Positions 8,566-16,046 of a DNA stretch of 64,000 nucleotides are shown here, one piece after another; position 1 is the first letter of the stretch, and each line of letters opens with the position of its first letter. The stretch is from the NCBI RefSeq assembly GCF_017352375.1, contig NZ_JAFEVR010000013.1, positions 1 to 64,000 of the forward strand, written 5' to 3'. The translations under genes and the position numbers were made by a program. The notes below the pieces were generated by a model. The model saw nothing but the letters and a program-made list of their open reading frames with translations, searched no databases and had not been told where the DNA came from. The stretch is from Mycolicibacterium sp. S2-37 (lineage in GTDB: Bacteria > Actinomycetota > Actinomycetes > Mycobacteriales > Mycobacteriaceae).

Positions 8566-9456
8566 ATGGACGGACCTGGGCCACTCGGAGAATTCCTGCA
8601 GGCGCGGCGCGCACATACCCGCCCCGAGGACATCGGTGTGCAGGACTTCGGTGCGCGCCGACGGGTGCAGGGTCTGCGTCGCGACGAGGTGGCGCACCTG
8701 GCGGGAGTCAGCGTGTCCTACTACACGCGGCTCGAGCAGGGGATCTCCCGCGGGGCGTCACCCGAGGTCCTGGAAGCGATTGCCGGTGCGCTGCAATTGG
8801 ATATGCACGAACGTGAACACCTCGAACGGTTGGCTGGGGCCGCCCGGCGTGCACCTCGGCCGCGGCGACCTCGGCCAGAGAAGGTGAGCGACGAGACGCG
8901 GGACCTGATGCGAGCCCTCGACGGGACGCCGGCGCTGGTTCTGGGCCGGCGCACCGATGTCTTGGCTTGGAACCACCTGGGGCACGCGTTGCTGGCTGGA
9001 CATATGGACCGGACCGCCGTGAACGATGTGGTGAACCGGCCCAACATGAGCCGAATGGTGTTCCTGGACGGGCACAATCGCGAGCTCTACACAGACTGGC
9101 GACGCAAGGCCAGGGCAGTGGTGGGCAACCTGCGTATCGCCGTCGGGCGGCATCCGGACGACCGTGACCTTGCCGCTCTTATCGGTGAGCTGACGATGAA
9201 GAGCCCAGAGTTCGTCACCATGTGGGGCGATCATCGGATCACCCCTTGCGACGCCGCGTCCTACGACCTACACCATCCCGTGGTGGGTGACCTGACTGTC
9301 ACCCAGCAGACGCTGGCCATCGCGCGCTCGCCTGGTCAGAGTCTGATCGTGGTCACCACCGTCGCGGGGTCACCATCAGAGCGGGCGCTGGCGCTGCTGC
9401 GAACTCTGGGCGCACCCAGGCTCGACCGCGAGGTGTCCGAGAGACCTCGCGTCTGA
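8566..9456 (+). CDS. XRE-family regulator with MmyB-like ligand-binding domain
   Basis: The 296-residue product starts at the ATG at 8566. Residues about 5-85 form an XRE helix-turn-helix (LRRDEVAHLAGVSVSYYTRLEQG); the remainder matches the PAS-like MmyB domain, with the typical WN of LAWN and the ending SPGQSLIVVTTVAGSPSERAL. Proteins of this type bind small hydrophobic ligands and usually control a neighbouring divergent oxidoreductase or hydrolase. Here the divergent metallo-hydrolase/carboxylesterase pair is the obvious target. The ligand is not known. Confidence 0.88.
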   Translation: MDGPGPLGEFLQARRAHTRPEDIGVQDFGARRRVQGLRRDEVAHLAGVSVSYYTRLEQGISRGASPEVLEAIAGALQLDMHEREHLERLAGAARRAPRPRRPRPEKVSDETRDLMRALDGTPALVLGRRTDVLAWNHLGHALLAGHMDRTAVNDVVNRPNMSRMVFLDGHNRELYTDWRRKARAVVGNLRIAVGRHPDDRDLAALIGELTMKSPEFVTMWGDHRITPCDAASYDLHHPVVGDLTVTQQTLAIARSPGQSLIVVTTVAGSPSERALALLRTLGAPRLDREVSERPRV

Positions 9457-9459
9457 GGT

Positions 9460-10132
9460 TCACTCGACGACCTCGGTGCGGCGTTGCGACAGGAGCTGTG
9501 CGAGGGCGGTGAGGAAGGTGCGCCCTGCGACCGTCACCGCATCCGTGACCGGCACCGGGCGGAATACGAAGGCCACCGCGCTGGGCAGGAAGAGGCCGAG
9601 CCACAGTATCGGCGGCAGCACGCAGGACCTCCCGGTGGTGCGTGCCGGCGGTGCGAGGAACGCGAACATCTGAGACGCGACCCACCCAGTGAGGATCCAG
9701 CCGACCCGCGAGCACCGGCGCAGCAAGGCCGAGGCTGTCACCGACGATCAGGAGCCGGGCGATCGACCACGCTAGGTAGCCGGCGGTGACGTAGAGGATG
9801 GGCACCGCGTGCGGCACGCCGAGCAGCTGTGCGCTTGGGCCGATGTGGGTGGAGTACCCGAAGGGGAATCCGATTGCAACGCTCAGGGCCTCGAGCGCGA
9901 ATGCCACCGGATACACACAGGCAAGGAAGCCCAGACCGCCGCGCCAGCCGTAGGTCAGGCTCCCGAGGGTGAGTAGGAAGATGATCAACCCGGCAGAACT
10001 CAGCAACATCGCTGACACCGGGTGCGCCAGGAAGGCTTGCGCGAGTTCGGCCGCGGCGACGAGGCCGGCAGCGATCCAGGCTGCCGCTTCCTGCGTTTCA
10101 CCGGATGCCCATGACGGTAGGAGGGTGATCAA
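9460..10132 (-). pseudogene. Frameshifted integral membrane protein resembling carotenoid-biosynthesis (DUF422/CruF-like) proteins
   Basis: Reading from 10132, a polytopic membrane protein is encoded, including GFPFGYSTHIGPSAQLLGVPHAVPILYVTAGYLAW, which recalls the DUF422 core GFPFG....LGP.L.GVP. Near 9700-9750 this frame turns into arginine-rich non-membrane sequence while the neighbouring frame (9460-9741) continues with hydrophobic segments (VLPPILWLGLFLPSAVAFVF). One indel therefore breaks the gene, and the second half also lacks the usual DUF422 WDLFLDP motif. The TTG start overlaps the stop of the monooxygenase gene upstream, so it was once the second gene of that operon. A sequencing error is possible. 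Confidence 0.55.
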
Positions 10133-11328
10133 GGCGTCGAAGCGGACAGGGCGGGCGCGGTGAGCGCAGTGGATTTGCGGCGTGTACGGATCTTGCGCAG
10201 CACGCGCAGCAGGATCGGGCGTAGCACCTCGACCGCGCGACCGGACGGAACGAACATCTGCTGTTTGAACCGGGCGGCGCGCTGATGCTGAATGATGGCA
10301 GGTCGCAGCCCGGCTTCCCAGGCAGCGAGGGCGGTGGCGGGATCATCGGGATGCTGCTGCAGCGCGGCGCCCAGTTGGGCGCCGGCTTGGAGCCCCATGC
10401 TGGCGCCCATGCCGGAGTAGAGGTTCAGACACCACGCCGCATCACCGACAAGGGCGACCCGGCCCTGACTCCAACGGGGCATCTTCACCTGGTGTACCGA
10501 GTCGAACAGGTAGTCGGGCGCCTGCTGCAGGAAGTCGAGGGCATGCCCGACGGCGGGGTGGTCCATTCCGGCGAACACAGCCCGCAGACGGTCGATGGGC
10601 GACTCGGTGAACTGCTCCTGGACGTGTTTGGTGCGATAGGTCAGCAACACGGTGGGGGCCCGATCGGCGAATCCGAAAACCCACACAGCGCGTCTGGCCT
10701 GTGCGATGACGACGCTATCCGCCGGGCCGAAGGACGGCACCTGTTCTGGGAGCTGGAAAGCGCAGATCATCGCCCCCCAGTTCGTCAGATAATCCTCGTG
10801 GGGGCCGAAGACCAGGCGCCGCACGCTCGATCGCATGCCGTCCGCGCCAACGACCAGGTCGAAATCCTCATACCAGGGCGCGGCGGTATCGGGGTTGGTG
10901 AGCTGGACGCGCACACCATCGGCATGGTTGGTGATGTCGATGGGCGTGGTGGCGAACCGCACCTCGATTCCCGCGCTGCTGATGCTCTGCCACAGTGCCG
11001 CTTCGATGTCGCCGCGCAGGACCGCTGCGGGGCCTCCCGGCTGGTCCAGGAATCCCAAACTTCGGTGGCGTCCTCCGCGGCGGTTCACTGACCACGTGGC
11101 CGCATCTCCGACCGGATTGCGGGTGTGCAGATGAGCGGCGACCCCCAGTTCGGTGGCCGCTCGCCGGCCCTCGGGGAACAGTGCGATGAAGTAGCCGCCG
11201 GTTCGGCGTTCGGGACTGCGCTCGATGATGACCGGTGTCCACCCGGCCCCGTGCAACCCGATTGCTGTCGACATGCCGGCGATGCCGAGCCCGACCACCA
11301 ATGCTTCTCTGCCGCTTGTGTTCTGCAT
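10129..11328 (-). CDS. FAD-dependent monooxygenase (TetX / aromatic hydroxylase-like)
   Basis: The 399-residue product has the group A flavoprotein monooxygenase layout: N-terminal GxGxxG (VVGLGIAGMSTAIGL, near residue 15), the middle DG motif in FDLVVGADGMRSSVR and the C-terminal GD motif GRVALVGDAAWCLN. Such enzymes hydroxylate aromatic or polyketide-like compounds using NAD(P)H and oxygen, and the TetX group inactivates antibiotics. The ATG at 11326-11328 follows AGGAGA. The gene is divergent from a TetR gene across two TTAAC-N3-GTTAA palindromes and is very probably its target. A truncated second copy of its N-terminus lies at 13543. Confidence 0.86.
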   Translation of the reverse strand: MQNTSGREALVVGLGIAGMSTAIGLHGAGWTPVIIERSPERRTGGYFIALFPEGRRAATELGVAAHLHTRNPVGDAATWSVNRRGGRHRSLGFLDQPGGPAAVLRGDIEAALWQSISSAGIEVRFATTPIDITNHADGVRVQLTNPDTAAPWYEDFDLVVGADGMRSSVRRLVFGPHEDYLTNWGAMICAFQLPEQVPSFGPADSVVIAQARRAVWVFGFADRAPTVLLTYRTKHVQEQFTESPIDRLRAVFAGMDHPAVGHALDFLQQAPDYLFDSVHQVKMPRWSQGRVALVGDAAWCLNLYSGMGASMGLQAGAQLGAALQQHPDDPATALAAWEAGLRPAIIQHQRAARFKQQMFVPSGRAVEVLRPILLRVLRKIRTRRKSTALTAPALSASTP

Positions 11329-11407
11329 TGTTCTCCTGTCACGCGAATGGGGTTTCCGACCACCGAGCTGGCACCCGGGCGACTGCAGCACGCGTGACAT
11401 CGAGCCC

Positions 11408-11420
11408 TTAACTTAGTTAA
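11408..11420. promoter_or_regulatory. TetR operator, copy 1 (TTAAC-TTA-GTTAA)
   Basis: A 13-base inverted repeat lies in the 126-base gap between the divergent monooxygenase and TetR genes. The same half-sites recur at 11441, 12486 and 12520 and I saw none elsewhere in the window. Placement in front of both the monooxygenase and the quinone-oxidoreductase-like gene makes these the likely operators of the TetR protein encoded at 11455. Confidence 0.75.
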
Positions 11421-11440
11421 TGCCACTTGAGCAGGATGCT

Positions 11441-11453
11441 TTAACATTGTTAA
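11441..11453. promoter_or_regulatory. TetR operator, copy 2 (TTAAC-ATT-GTTAA)
   Basis: The second palindrome of this promoter is 33 bases from the first and ends one base before the GTG start at 11455, so a bound repressor would block both transcription and translation of the regulator. This position argues for autorepression. Confidence 0.75.
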
Positions 11454-11454
11454 G

Positions 11455-12105
11455 GTGTCAAGCGTGACGAAGGGCATCACCCGGGAACGAATCGTGACGG
11501 CAGCTCTCGAACTGCTCGACGAACAAGGCATGGACGCTCTGACCGTCCGCGCACTGGCGACCGCGCTCGATGTCCGTGCACCGGCCCTTTACTGGCACGT
11601 GCGCAACAAGCAAGAGTTGCTCGACGAGATGGCGACCGAGGTCATGCGTCGGGTCGGAATCGCTCTGTCGACGATCGGCACCTTCACGAACTGGCGCGAC
11701 GACCTCTCCGCATATGCGCGCGTCCTGCGCGTGGAATATCTGAAACACCGGGATGGAGCCCGAATCTTCAGCGGCACGCGCCTCTCCGATCCGGCTGTGC
11801 TGCACACGAAGGAAGCCTGGTTCGCTCGATGGACGGCAGCCGGGATGACACTCGTCGATGCGGACGACGCCGTCGATCTGGCCACCGCGTTCGTGGTCGG
11901 GTTCGTAATCGAAGAACAAGAGCGACGGCAGTCGGCCGAGGCCGACCCGACGCGGTACTCACTTGGCGAACGCGACGCGTGGCTGGGCGAGGGGCTTTCG
12001 CTGGTCCGGGAAGCGGGTCACGCCCGCGACGATGGTGACGAGCGTTTCGAACGTCAACTCGGCATCGTCCTCGACGGAATCGCGGCCCGGATGCATGACG
12101 TATGA
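11455..12105 (+). CDS. TetR-family repressor (TetR_C_1, tetracycline-repressor-like)
   Basis: The 216-residue product has an N-terminal TetR helix-turn-helix (LTVRALATALDVRAPALYWHVRNKQELL, about residues 27-55) and a C-terminal domain of the TetR_C_1 type. GTG at 11455 or 11464 may be the start; both are adjacent to operator copy 2. It probably represses the divergent TetX-like monooxygenase and, through the second operator pair, the quinone-oxidoreductase-like gene at 12543. This resembles flavin-monooxygenase detoxification systems induced by their own substrate. The inducer is unknown. Confidence 0.88.
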   Translation: MSSVTKGITRERIVTAALELLDEQGMDALTVRALATALDVRAPALYWHVRNKQELLDEMATEVMRRVGIALSTIGTFTNWRDDLSAYARVLRVEYLKHRDGARIFSGTRLSDPAVLHTKEAWFARWTAAGMTLVDADDAVDLATAFVVGFVIEEQERRQSAEADPTRYSLGERDAWLGEGLSLVREAGHARDDGDERFERQLGIVLDGIAARMHDV

Positions 12106-12128
12106 CCGGGGAATGTGACCTGCGGCCA

Positions 12129-12380
12129 TCAGTACGACGCCGCTGGCGCCGCAGCTTCCTGTCGAAAGGTGCTGCGTAACAGCATTATCGCTGGGACGGC
12201 TGCCGAGGCAGAAAGCACGCTCGCCATCGTGATGTAGAGGTAGTCGCCAACGGCGGTGCTGACCCGGGTGCCATCGGCACTGAGGCCAGACACGTGGGTA
12301 GCCTTGAGAACTTCACCGCCGGCGATATTGACGAAAACTGAGCCGAGGGCGAGCACTACCGACATCAGACCGGCGGTCAC
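12129..12380 (-). pseudogene. Fragment of a membrane transporter (MFS-like C-terminal end)
   Basis: An 83-codon frame from a GTG at 12378-12380 encodes two hydrophobic segments (GLMSVVLALGSVFVNIAGG and YLYITMASVLSASAAVPAIMLL) joined by a polar loop and ending in a short charged tail. This resembles the last two helices of a DHA2-type multidrug MFS carrier. The rest of the transporter is absent; the sequence upstream leads straight into the operator region. It may be a relic of an efflux pump that once belonged to the TetR-controlled set. Confidence 0.45.
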
Positions 12381-12485
12381 GCCATGCCGTTCGGGCTCCT
12401 CCAGGCTGATGGACAGGTTGGCTCAGTGCACCTGATCGTCAACCGCGGAATGCGCACGTTCACCCGCTGGCCCATGGTTGACACC

Positions 12486-12498
12486 TTAACGTTGTTAA
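12486..12498. promoter_or_regulatory. TetR operator, copy 3 (TTAAC-GTT-GTTAA)
   Basis: With two more symmetrical bases on each side (CCTTAAC-GTT-GTTAAGG, 12484-12500) this is the most perfect copy of the palindrome. It lies 45 bases before the quinone-oxidoreductase-like start. Confidence 0.75.
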
Positions 12499-12519
12499 GG
12501 GATGCTCAATTACGAGGGT

Positions 12520-12532
12520 TTAACTTAGTTAA
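12520..12532. promoter_or_regulatory. TetR operator, copy 4 (TTAAC-TTA-GTTAA)
   Basis: The core is identical to copy 1 at 11408. It is 34 bases from copy 3, nearly the same spacing as copies 1 and 2, and overlaps the ribosome-binding AAGGA of the gene at 12543. Confidence 0.75.
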
Positions 12533-12542
12533 GGACAAGCTT

Positions 12543-13502
12543 ATGCGTGCTGCAGTCATCACCGCCCCCGGTGCGTCACCCGCCTGCGGTGACTTCCCCG
12601 AGCCGACGGTCCCGCCCGGCCAAGAGCCGTTGCACCTCGTCGCGGCCGGCCTGCATAACGTCGTTCGCGGACAGGCCACTGGGCGGCACTACGGTTTCGG
12701 CCAAATGACGTATCCGTTGGTGCCAGGCATCGACGCGGTCGCGCGCACCGGTGAGGGGCGCTTGGTTTACACCGGGTACGCGCGTCCACCCTTCGGGACG
12801 ATGGCGGAGCGACTGTTCGCCCCCCTCCAGGCGGAGCTTCCGGCGGGCGCGGATCCGCTCACGATCGCCGCGGGCATGAACCCTGGCCTGTCGGGCTGGA
12901 TGGTCCTCACCGCGCGACGCAAGGAAGTCGGAGCGTTGGGCACCGTGCTGGTGTTGGGCGCCACGGGAATGTCAGGCAGCCTCGCCGTGCAGGGGGCGTT
13001 GGCGCTTGGTGCGGAGCGGGTCATCGCCGGCGGGCGCGACCCGAAGGCGCTGGAGCGGCTGCGCCGAGCGGGGGCGACGACCGTGTCGCTGGCCCACGAC
13101 GGACCCGACGGTCTCGAGAAGGCACTGGCCGATGCGGTGTCGGAGACGTCACCTGGTCTGGTGCTGGATTACCTGTGGGGGCCCGTCGCCGAGGCCGCCT
13201 TCGCCGTGCTGGGTCGTAGCGGTGAAGACACCGCGGCGAACACGGCCTACGTGCAGATAGGGACGCTCGCGGGTTTGACGGCGTCGCTGCCTGCGGACCT
13301 GTTGCGCAGCCGGCGAATCCAGATCACCGGGAGCGGCGTGGGGTCGCAGTCCGCCGAGGCGATGTTGGCCGAGGCGCCCGAGGTCATGGCCCGCTTCGCT
13401 GACGGATCCCTGCAGCTTCCCTACACCGCGTTCCCGCTGAGCCGGGTCGGCGAGGCGTGGGCGCACACAGGCCGCAGCCGCGCCGTCGTCGTGCCGGATT
13501 GA
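12543..13502 (+). CDS. Zinc-independent medium-chain (quinone oxidoreductase-like) dehydrogenase
   Basis: The 319-residue product starts at the ATG at 12543, seven bases after AAGGA. It has the MDR-type catalytic fold with a nucleotide-binding motif VLVLGATGMSGSLAVQGALALGA near residue 145 and no cysteine/histidine zinc-ligand pattern, so it is likely an NADPH-dependent reductase of quinones or enones. Two TetR operators precede it, tying it to the TetX-like monooxygenase at 10129-11328. A joint role in detoxifying a hydroxylated or quinone-type compound is inferred. Confidence 0.85.
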   Translation: MRAAVITAPGASPACGDFPEPTVPPGQEPLHLVAAGLHNVVRGQATGRHYGFGQMTYPLVPGIDAVARTGEGRLVYTGYARPPFGTMAERLFAPLQAELPAGADPLTIAAGMNPGLSGWMVLTARRKEVGALGTVLVLGATGMSGSLAVQGALALGAERVIAGGRDPKALERLRRAGATTVSLAHDGPDGLEKALADAVSETSPGLVLDYLWGPVAEAAFAVLGRSGEDTAANTAYVQIGTLAGLTASLPADLLRSRRIQITGSGVGSQSAEAMLAEAPEVMARFADGSLQLPYTAFPLSRVGEAWAHTGRSRAVVVPD

Positions 13503-13542
13503 GTCGTTCGCCCAGCCACGCGTGATCGGAGAGGGCAGAGCC

Positions 13543-13633
13543 ATGCAGAAGAGAGCACTGGTGGTGGGGCTCGGGATCGCGGGGATGTCCGCGGCGATCG
13601 GGCTACGTCAGGCGGGTTGGACGCCGGTGATCA
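13543..13633 (+). pseudogene. Truncated duplicate of the FAD monooxygenase N-terminus
   Basis: From the ATG at 13543 the frame reads MQKRALVVGLGIAGMSAAIG and then LRQAGWTPVI, nearly identical in protein sequence to the first 40 residues of the monooxygenase at 10129-11328. Homology stops near 13633 and the frame continues into unrelated sequence. It is a leftover of a duplication or of a second paralogous monooxygenase gene, cut where the acetamidase remnant begins. Confidence 0.75.
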
Positions 13634-13669
13634 CGCACCCCGCCCGACGTCGCCGCCTGCTTGCGCAGG

Positions 13670-13930
13670 TCAAACCGCAGCACCACTCTGGTGCTGGATT
13701 ACCGCGACACCGCAGGATTCGCCGTCGCCCTGCGCGAAGTGCCCATCGCCGACGGAGAACAACGCGCCGGCAACCCAGACCGGCAGGTACCCCCGACTAC
13801 CTGCGGTCAGGTGTTTGATGTCGATGTTGCCGCCGGCCTCGGTGGGGGAGATGGTGCGCCGCCCCGGGTCCCCCGGAAGGTCTGGTGCTGCGCTCGGACA
13901 GCTCGCGCGACAGTGCGAGATCTGCGCGTC
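13670..13930 (-). pseudogene. Fragment of an acetamidase/formamidase (FmdA/AmdA family)
   Basis: The minus strand, from about 13885 to a TGA at 13670-13672, encodes RTISPTEAGGNIDIKHLTAG followed by SRGYLPVWVAGALFSVGDGH and FAQGDGESCGVAV. This is the conserved core of the acetamidase/formamidase family, which hydrolyses short aliphatic amides to ammonia and the acid. The N-terminal two thirds are missing, and after the CGVAV segment the frame ends quickly without the family's C-terminal region. The fragment accounts for the 300-base space between the broken monooxygenase copy and the SDR gene. Confidence 0.7.
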
Positions 13931-13955
13931 GGCACCGGTGTCAGTGGAGCCAGTT

Positions 13956-14720
13956 CTAGAAGGTGCTGTACAGCCCCCCGTCGGCGTACACGACTTGCCC
14001 TGTGATGTAGGTGTTTTCGCGACTGGCCAGCCAGGCTACCGGTCGGGCGATTTCCTCGACGTCGGCCGCACGTCCGAGGGGCAGCCGGCCGCTGCCGACG
14101 TAGCCTTCGGTGAACCACGGCTGCGCGAGTCGTTCGTCGGTGCACATGGCGGTGCGCACGAAGCCCGGTGCGAGAGCGTTGACCAGGACGCCACGGCGTG
14201 ACCATTCAGCGGCCAGGGTGCGGGTGGCGTTGTCCAAGCCGGCTTTCGATGCGTCGTAGGGCAGGCATCCCACGGCTCCGGCCCGGCCGTGGATCGAGGT
14301 GATGTTCACGATTCGTCCGTAGCCGCGTTGGAGCATGTGGCGGGCCGCGGCGATGGACAATTCGATCGGAACCACGAGGTTGACGGCGAGCACGTGTTCA
14401 ATTTGGCTGCGACGCAGCTGCTCTGCCGGTACATCGATGCTGACGCCGGCGCAGTTGATCAAGACGTCAGGTGCGGCGCCGCTGGCGGCGATCGCGGCAT
14501 CGAGGAGGTCGCTGGCGTCAGTGCTCAACAAGTCAGCTTCGAGGAAATGGTCCTCGACGCCGGATGTGCTGCGCTCGCGATCAACCCCGACGACACGCAT
14601 ACCGACGCGTTTGAGTTCGGCGACGATGGCGGCGCCGATGCCCCCGGTGGCGCCAGTGACCAGGGCGGTGTCTTCGCCATCGTGTCTCGGTTCTCCGATA
14701 TAATCCTCACTGAAGACCAT
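13956..14720 (-). CDS. Short-chain dehydrogenase/reductase (first SDR of the island)
   Basis: The 254-residue product is a classical SDR: cofactor motif TGATGGIGAA (residues about 23-32), NCAG (NAG-type) motif, catalytic Ser in NITSIHG, the YDASK Tyr/Lys pair and a C-terminal YITGQVVYADGG. NAD(P)-linked oxidation of an alcohol is expected. It is divergent from the GntR gene at 14772; the 51-base gap contains the ATACTATCTG element shared with the two other divergent promoters of the island. It is the only gene of the island in its transcript and may act on the carbinol of the imported compound. Confidence 0.88.
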   Translation of the reverse strand: MVFSEDYIGEPRHDGEDTALVTGATGGIGAAIVAELKRVGMRVVGVDRERSTSGVEDHFLEADLLSTDASDLLDAAIAASGAAPDVLINCAGVSIDVPAEQLRRSQIEHVLAVNLVVPIELSIAAARHMLQRGYGRIVNITSIHGRAGAVGCLPYDASKAGLDNATRTLAAEWSRRGVLVNALAPGFVRTAMCTDERLAQPWFTEGYVGSGRLPLGRAADVEEIARPVAWLASRENTYITGQVVYADGGLYSTF

Positions 14721-14726
14721 ATACTC

Positions 14727-14736
14727 ATACTATCTG
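14727..14736. promoter_or_regulatory. Shared regulon element, site A (ATACTATCTG)
   Basis: The element lies between the divergent SDR and GntR genes and is preceded by a second TATACT-like half (14720-14725). The same 10-mer is at 17375-17384 and, with one C-to-G change at its symmetric centre, at 26092-26101. All three are in divergent promoters of this island. The FadR-type GntR protein encoded next to site A is the likely binder. Confidence 0.6.
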
Positions 14737-14771
14737 ATGCTCGGGTTATGTGACCGAGTGCGGAGGGGCGC

Positions 14772-15587
14772 ATGACGATTTCCTGGGACGATGACGTCAT
14801 TGAGCAGGAACGGCTGCATGAGCGGGTAGCCCGCCGACTGGCGCGCGACATCGTGGCCGGCCGCCTTCGGGAAGGCGATGTGGTCCCTCCCGCTGAGGTT
14901 ATTGCGCAGAAGTTCGCGGTCTCGCGCACCGTTGGCCGCGAGGTGTTGCAGGCGTTGTCTGCGGCCGGGCTGATCGATGTCAAGCATGGCCGCAAGTCGA
15001 CCGTCACCGGCGCCAAGGATTGGCGGTTCCTGGAAGACCTGGTTCAGCATGCGATTTCGCGTGAGCAGTTGGCCGGGTCGTTGGCGGCTGACCTCTACGA
15101 GGTGCGTCGGCTGGTGGAGATAGCGGCCACGGAGATGTGTGCGGTCCGGGCCAGCGACGAACAACTCGACCACATCGTGGAGCTGGCGCAACGCATGCAC
15201 GACGAGGCTGAGGGCAAGGAGAAACAACCGCTTGACGTCCGGGGCCGTGTCAGCGATGACCTCGCTTTTCATGGCGCGATCGCCGAAGGGTCGGGAAATC
15301 TGGTGCTGACCCGTTTGGTGGCCGATATTCGCCGCGAGTTGGTTCCGACGTGGGCGGTCGACCAGCTCGATGTCGACGAGGTCCGCGATGTGCACGACGC
15401 TCACCTGACCATCGCGAAGGCGCTGCGCAACCGAGATGTGGTGCGGGCACGTCGCGAGATGGCCCGCCACTTGGATTGGTCGGTCGGCACCACGTTGCGT
15501 CGCGCGCTCAGCGACGAGGAACTCGGTGAGGTTGACCTCCGGTGGCAGCCCGACTCCTCGACGACGAAAAAGCCCCGGCAACGTTGA
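14772..15587 (+). CDS. GntR-family regulator (FadR/FCD subfamily), likely controller of the island
   Basis: The 271-residue product has a winged helix-turn-helix (VVPPAEVIAQKFAVSRTVGREVLQALSAAGLI, about residues 38-70) and a C-terminal FCD domain with the metal/ligand pattern D-x3-H (DDLAFHGAI) and later histidines in DAHLTIAKAL and MARHLDW. The ATG at 14772 follows GGAGGGG. It lies next to site A of the ATA(C/G)TATCTG element and is the only regulator in the 17-kb island. It probably represses its own gene and the three divergent promoters until a carboxylate intermediate binds. Its 3' end runs into the hairpin that ends the convergent RidA transcript. Confidence 0.87.
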   Translation: MTISWDDDVIEQERLHERVARRLARDIVAGRLREGDVVPPAEVIAQKFAVSRTVGREVLQALSAAGLIDVKHGRKSTVTGAKDWRFLEDLVQHAISREQLAGSLAADLYEVRRLVEIAATEMCAVRASDEQLDHIVELAQRMHDEAEGKEKQPLDVRGRVSDDLAFHGAIAEGSGNLVLTRLVADIRRELVPTWAVDQLDVDEVRDVHDAHLTIAKALRNRDVVRARREMARHLDWSVGTTLRRALSDEELGEVDLRWQPDSSTTKKPRQR

Positions 15588-15606
15588 CATCGCCGCGGTT
15601 GCCGGG
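15568..15606 (-). terminator. Rho-independent terminator of the PLP-enzyme/RidA operon
   Basis: CCCGGCAAC (15574-15582) pairs with GTTGCCGGG (15598-15606) around a 15-base loop. On the minus strand the stem is followed by GCTTTTTC, a proper U-tract, so it ends transcripts coming from the RidA gene. The GntR stop codon lies inside the loop, and the hairpin may also slow the convergent GntR transcript. Confidence 0.7.
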
Positions 15607-15633
15607 ACCCTTCCCGTGCCTGAGTCGTGTGCT

Positions 15634-16017
15634 CTAGCGACGGTCCGCAACCACGGCGATCGCATCGATCTCGACCAGGATGTCGCCCAGTCGAGAACCA
15701 ACCGCGGTGCGCGCCGGTCGATGTCCGTCGAAGTGGTTACCGAAGACCACATCGAAGTCCGACCAGTCACGCTCGACGTCTTCGAGGTGCACCGTCACCT
15801 TGACGACCTGGTCGATGCCGGATCCGGCCGCTTCGAGGACGGCTTGGAGGTTGTTCAGCGTGTGCTCGGTCTGCTCGGCGATACCGTTGCCGATGACCTG
15901 CCCGGTATCCGGGTCTACCGGTGCCATACCCGCGGTGAAGACGAATCCGTTGGCGACTACGGCTTGGCCGTAGGAACCTGCGGGGCGAGGCGCACGCTCA
16001 GTGGTGATGAAATTCAT
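15634..16017 (-). CDS. RidA-family imine/enamine deaminase
   Basis: The 127-residue product fits the Rid/YjgF fold. It has the conserved arginine in RPARTAVG, the substrate-binding carboxy-terminal run VEIDAIAV and the YGQAV and FTAGMAPVDP segments. Rid proteins hydrolyse the reactive 2-aminoacrylate-type enamines and imines released by PLP dehydratases. The gene follows the D-serine-dehydratase-like gene by 29 bases on the same strand, which makes an imine released by that enzyme its probable substrate. It ends at a good terminator (15568-15606). Confidence 0.88.
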   Translation of the reverse strand: MNFITTERAPRPAGSYGQAVVANGFVFTAGMAPVDPDTGQVIGNGIAEQTEHTLNNLQAVLEAAGSGIDQVVKVTVHLEDVERDWSDFDVVFGNHFDGHRPARTAVGSRLGDILVEIDAIAVVADRR

Positions 16018-16046
16018 CTGCTTCCCTTCGAATGAGTTGTGGTGCT

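Noticed and set aside
13661..14005. Plus-strand open frame with TTLVLDYRDTAGFAVALRE that at first looked like a transposase piece
   Set aside because: It is the antisense of the acetamidase/formamidase core, which gives a far better match on the minus strand.
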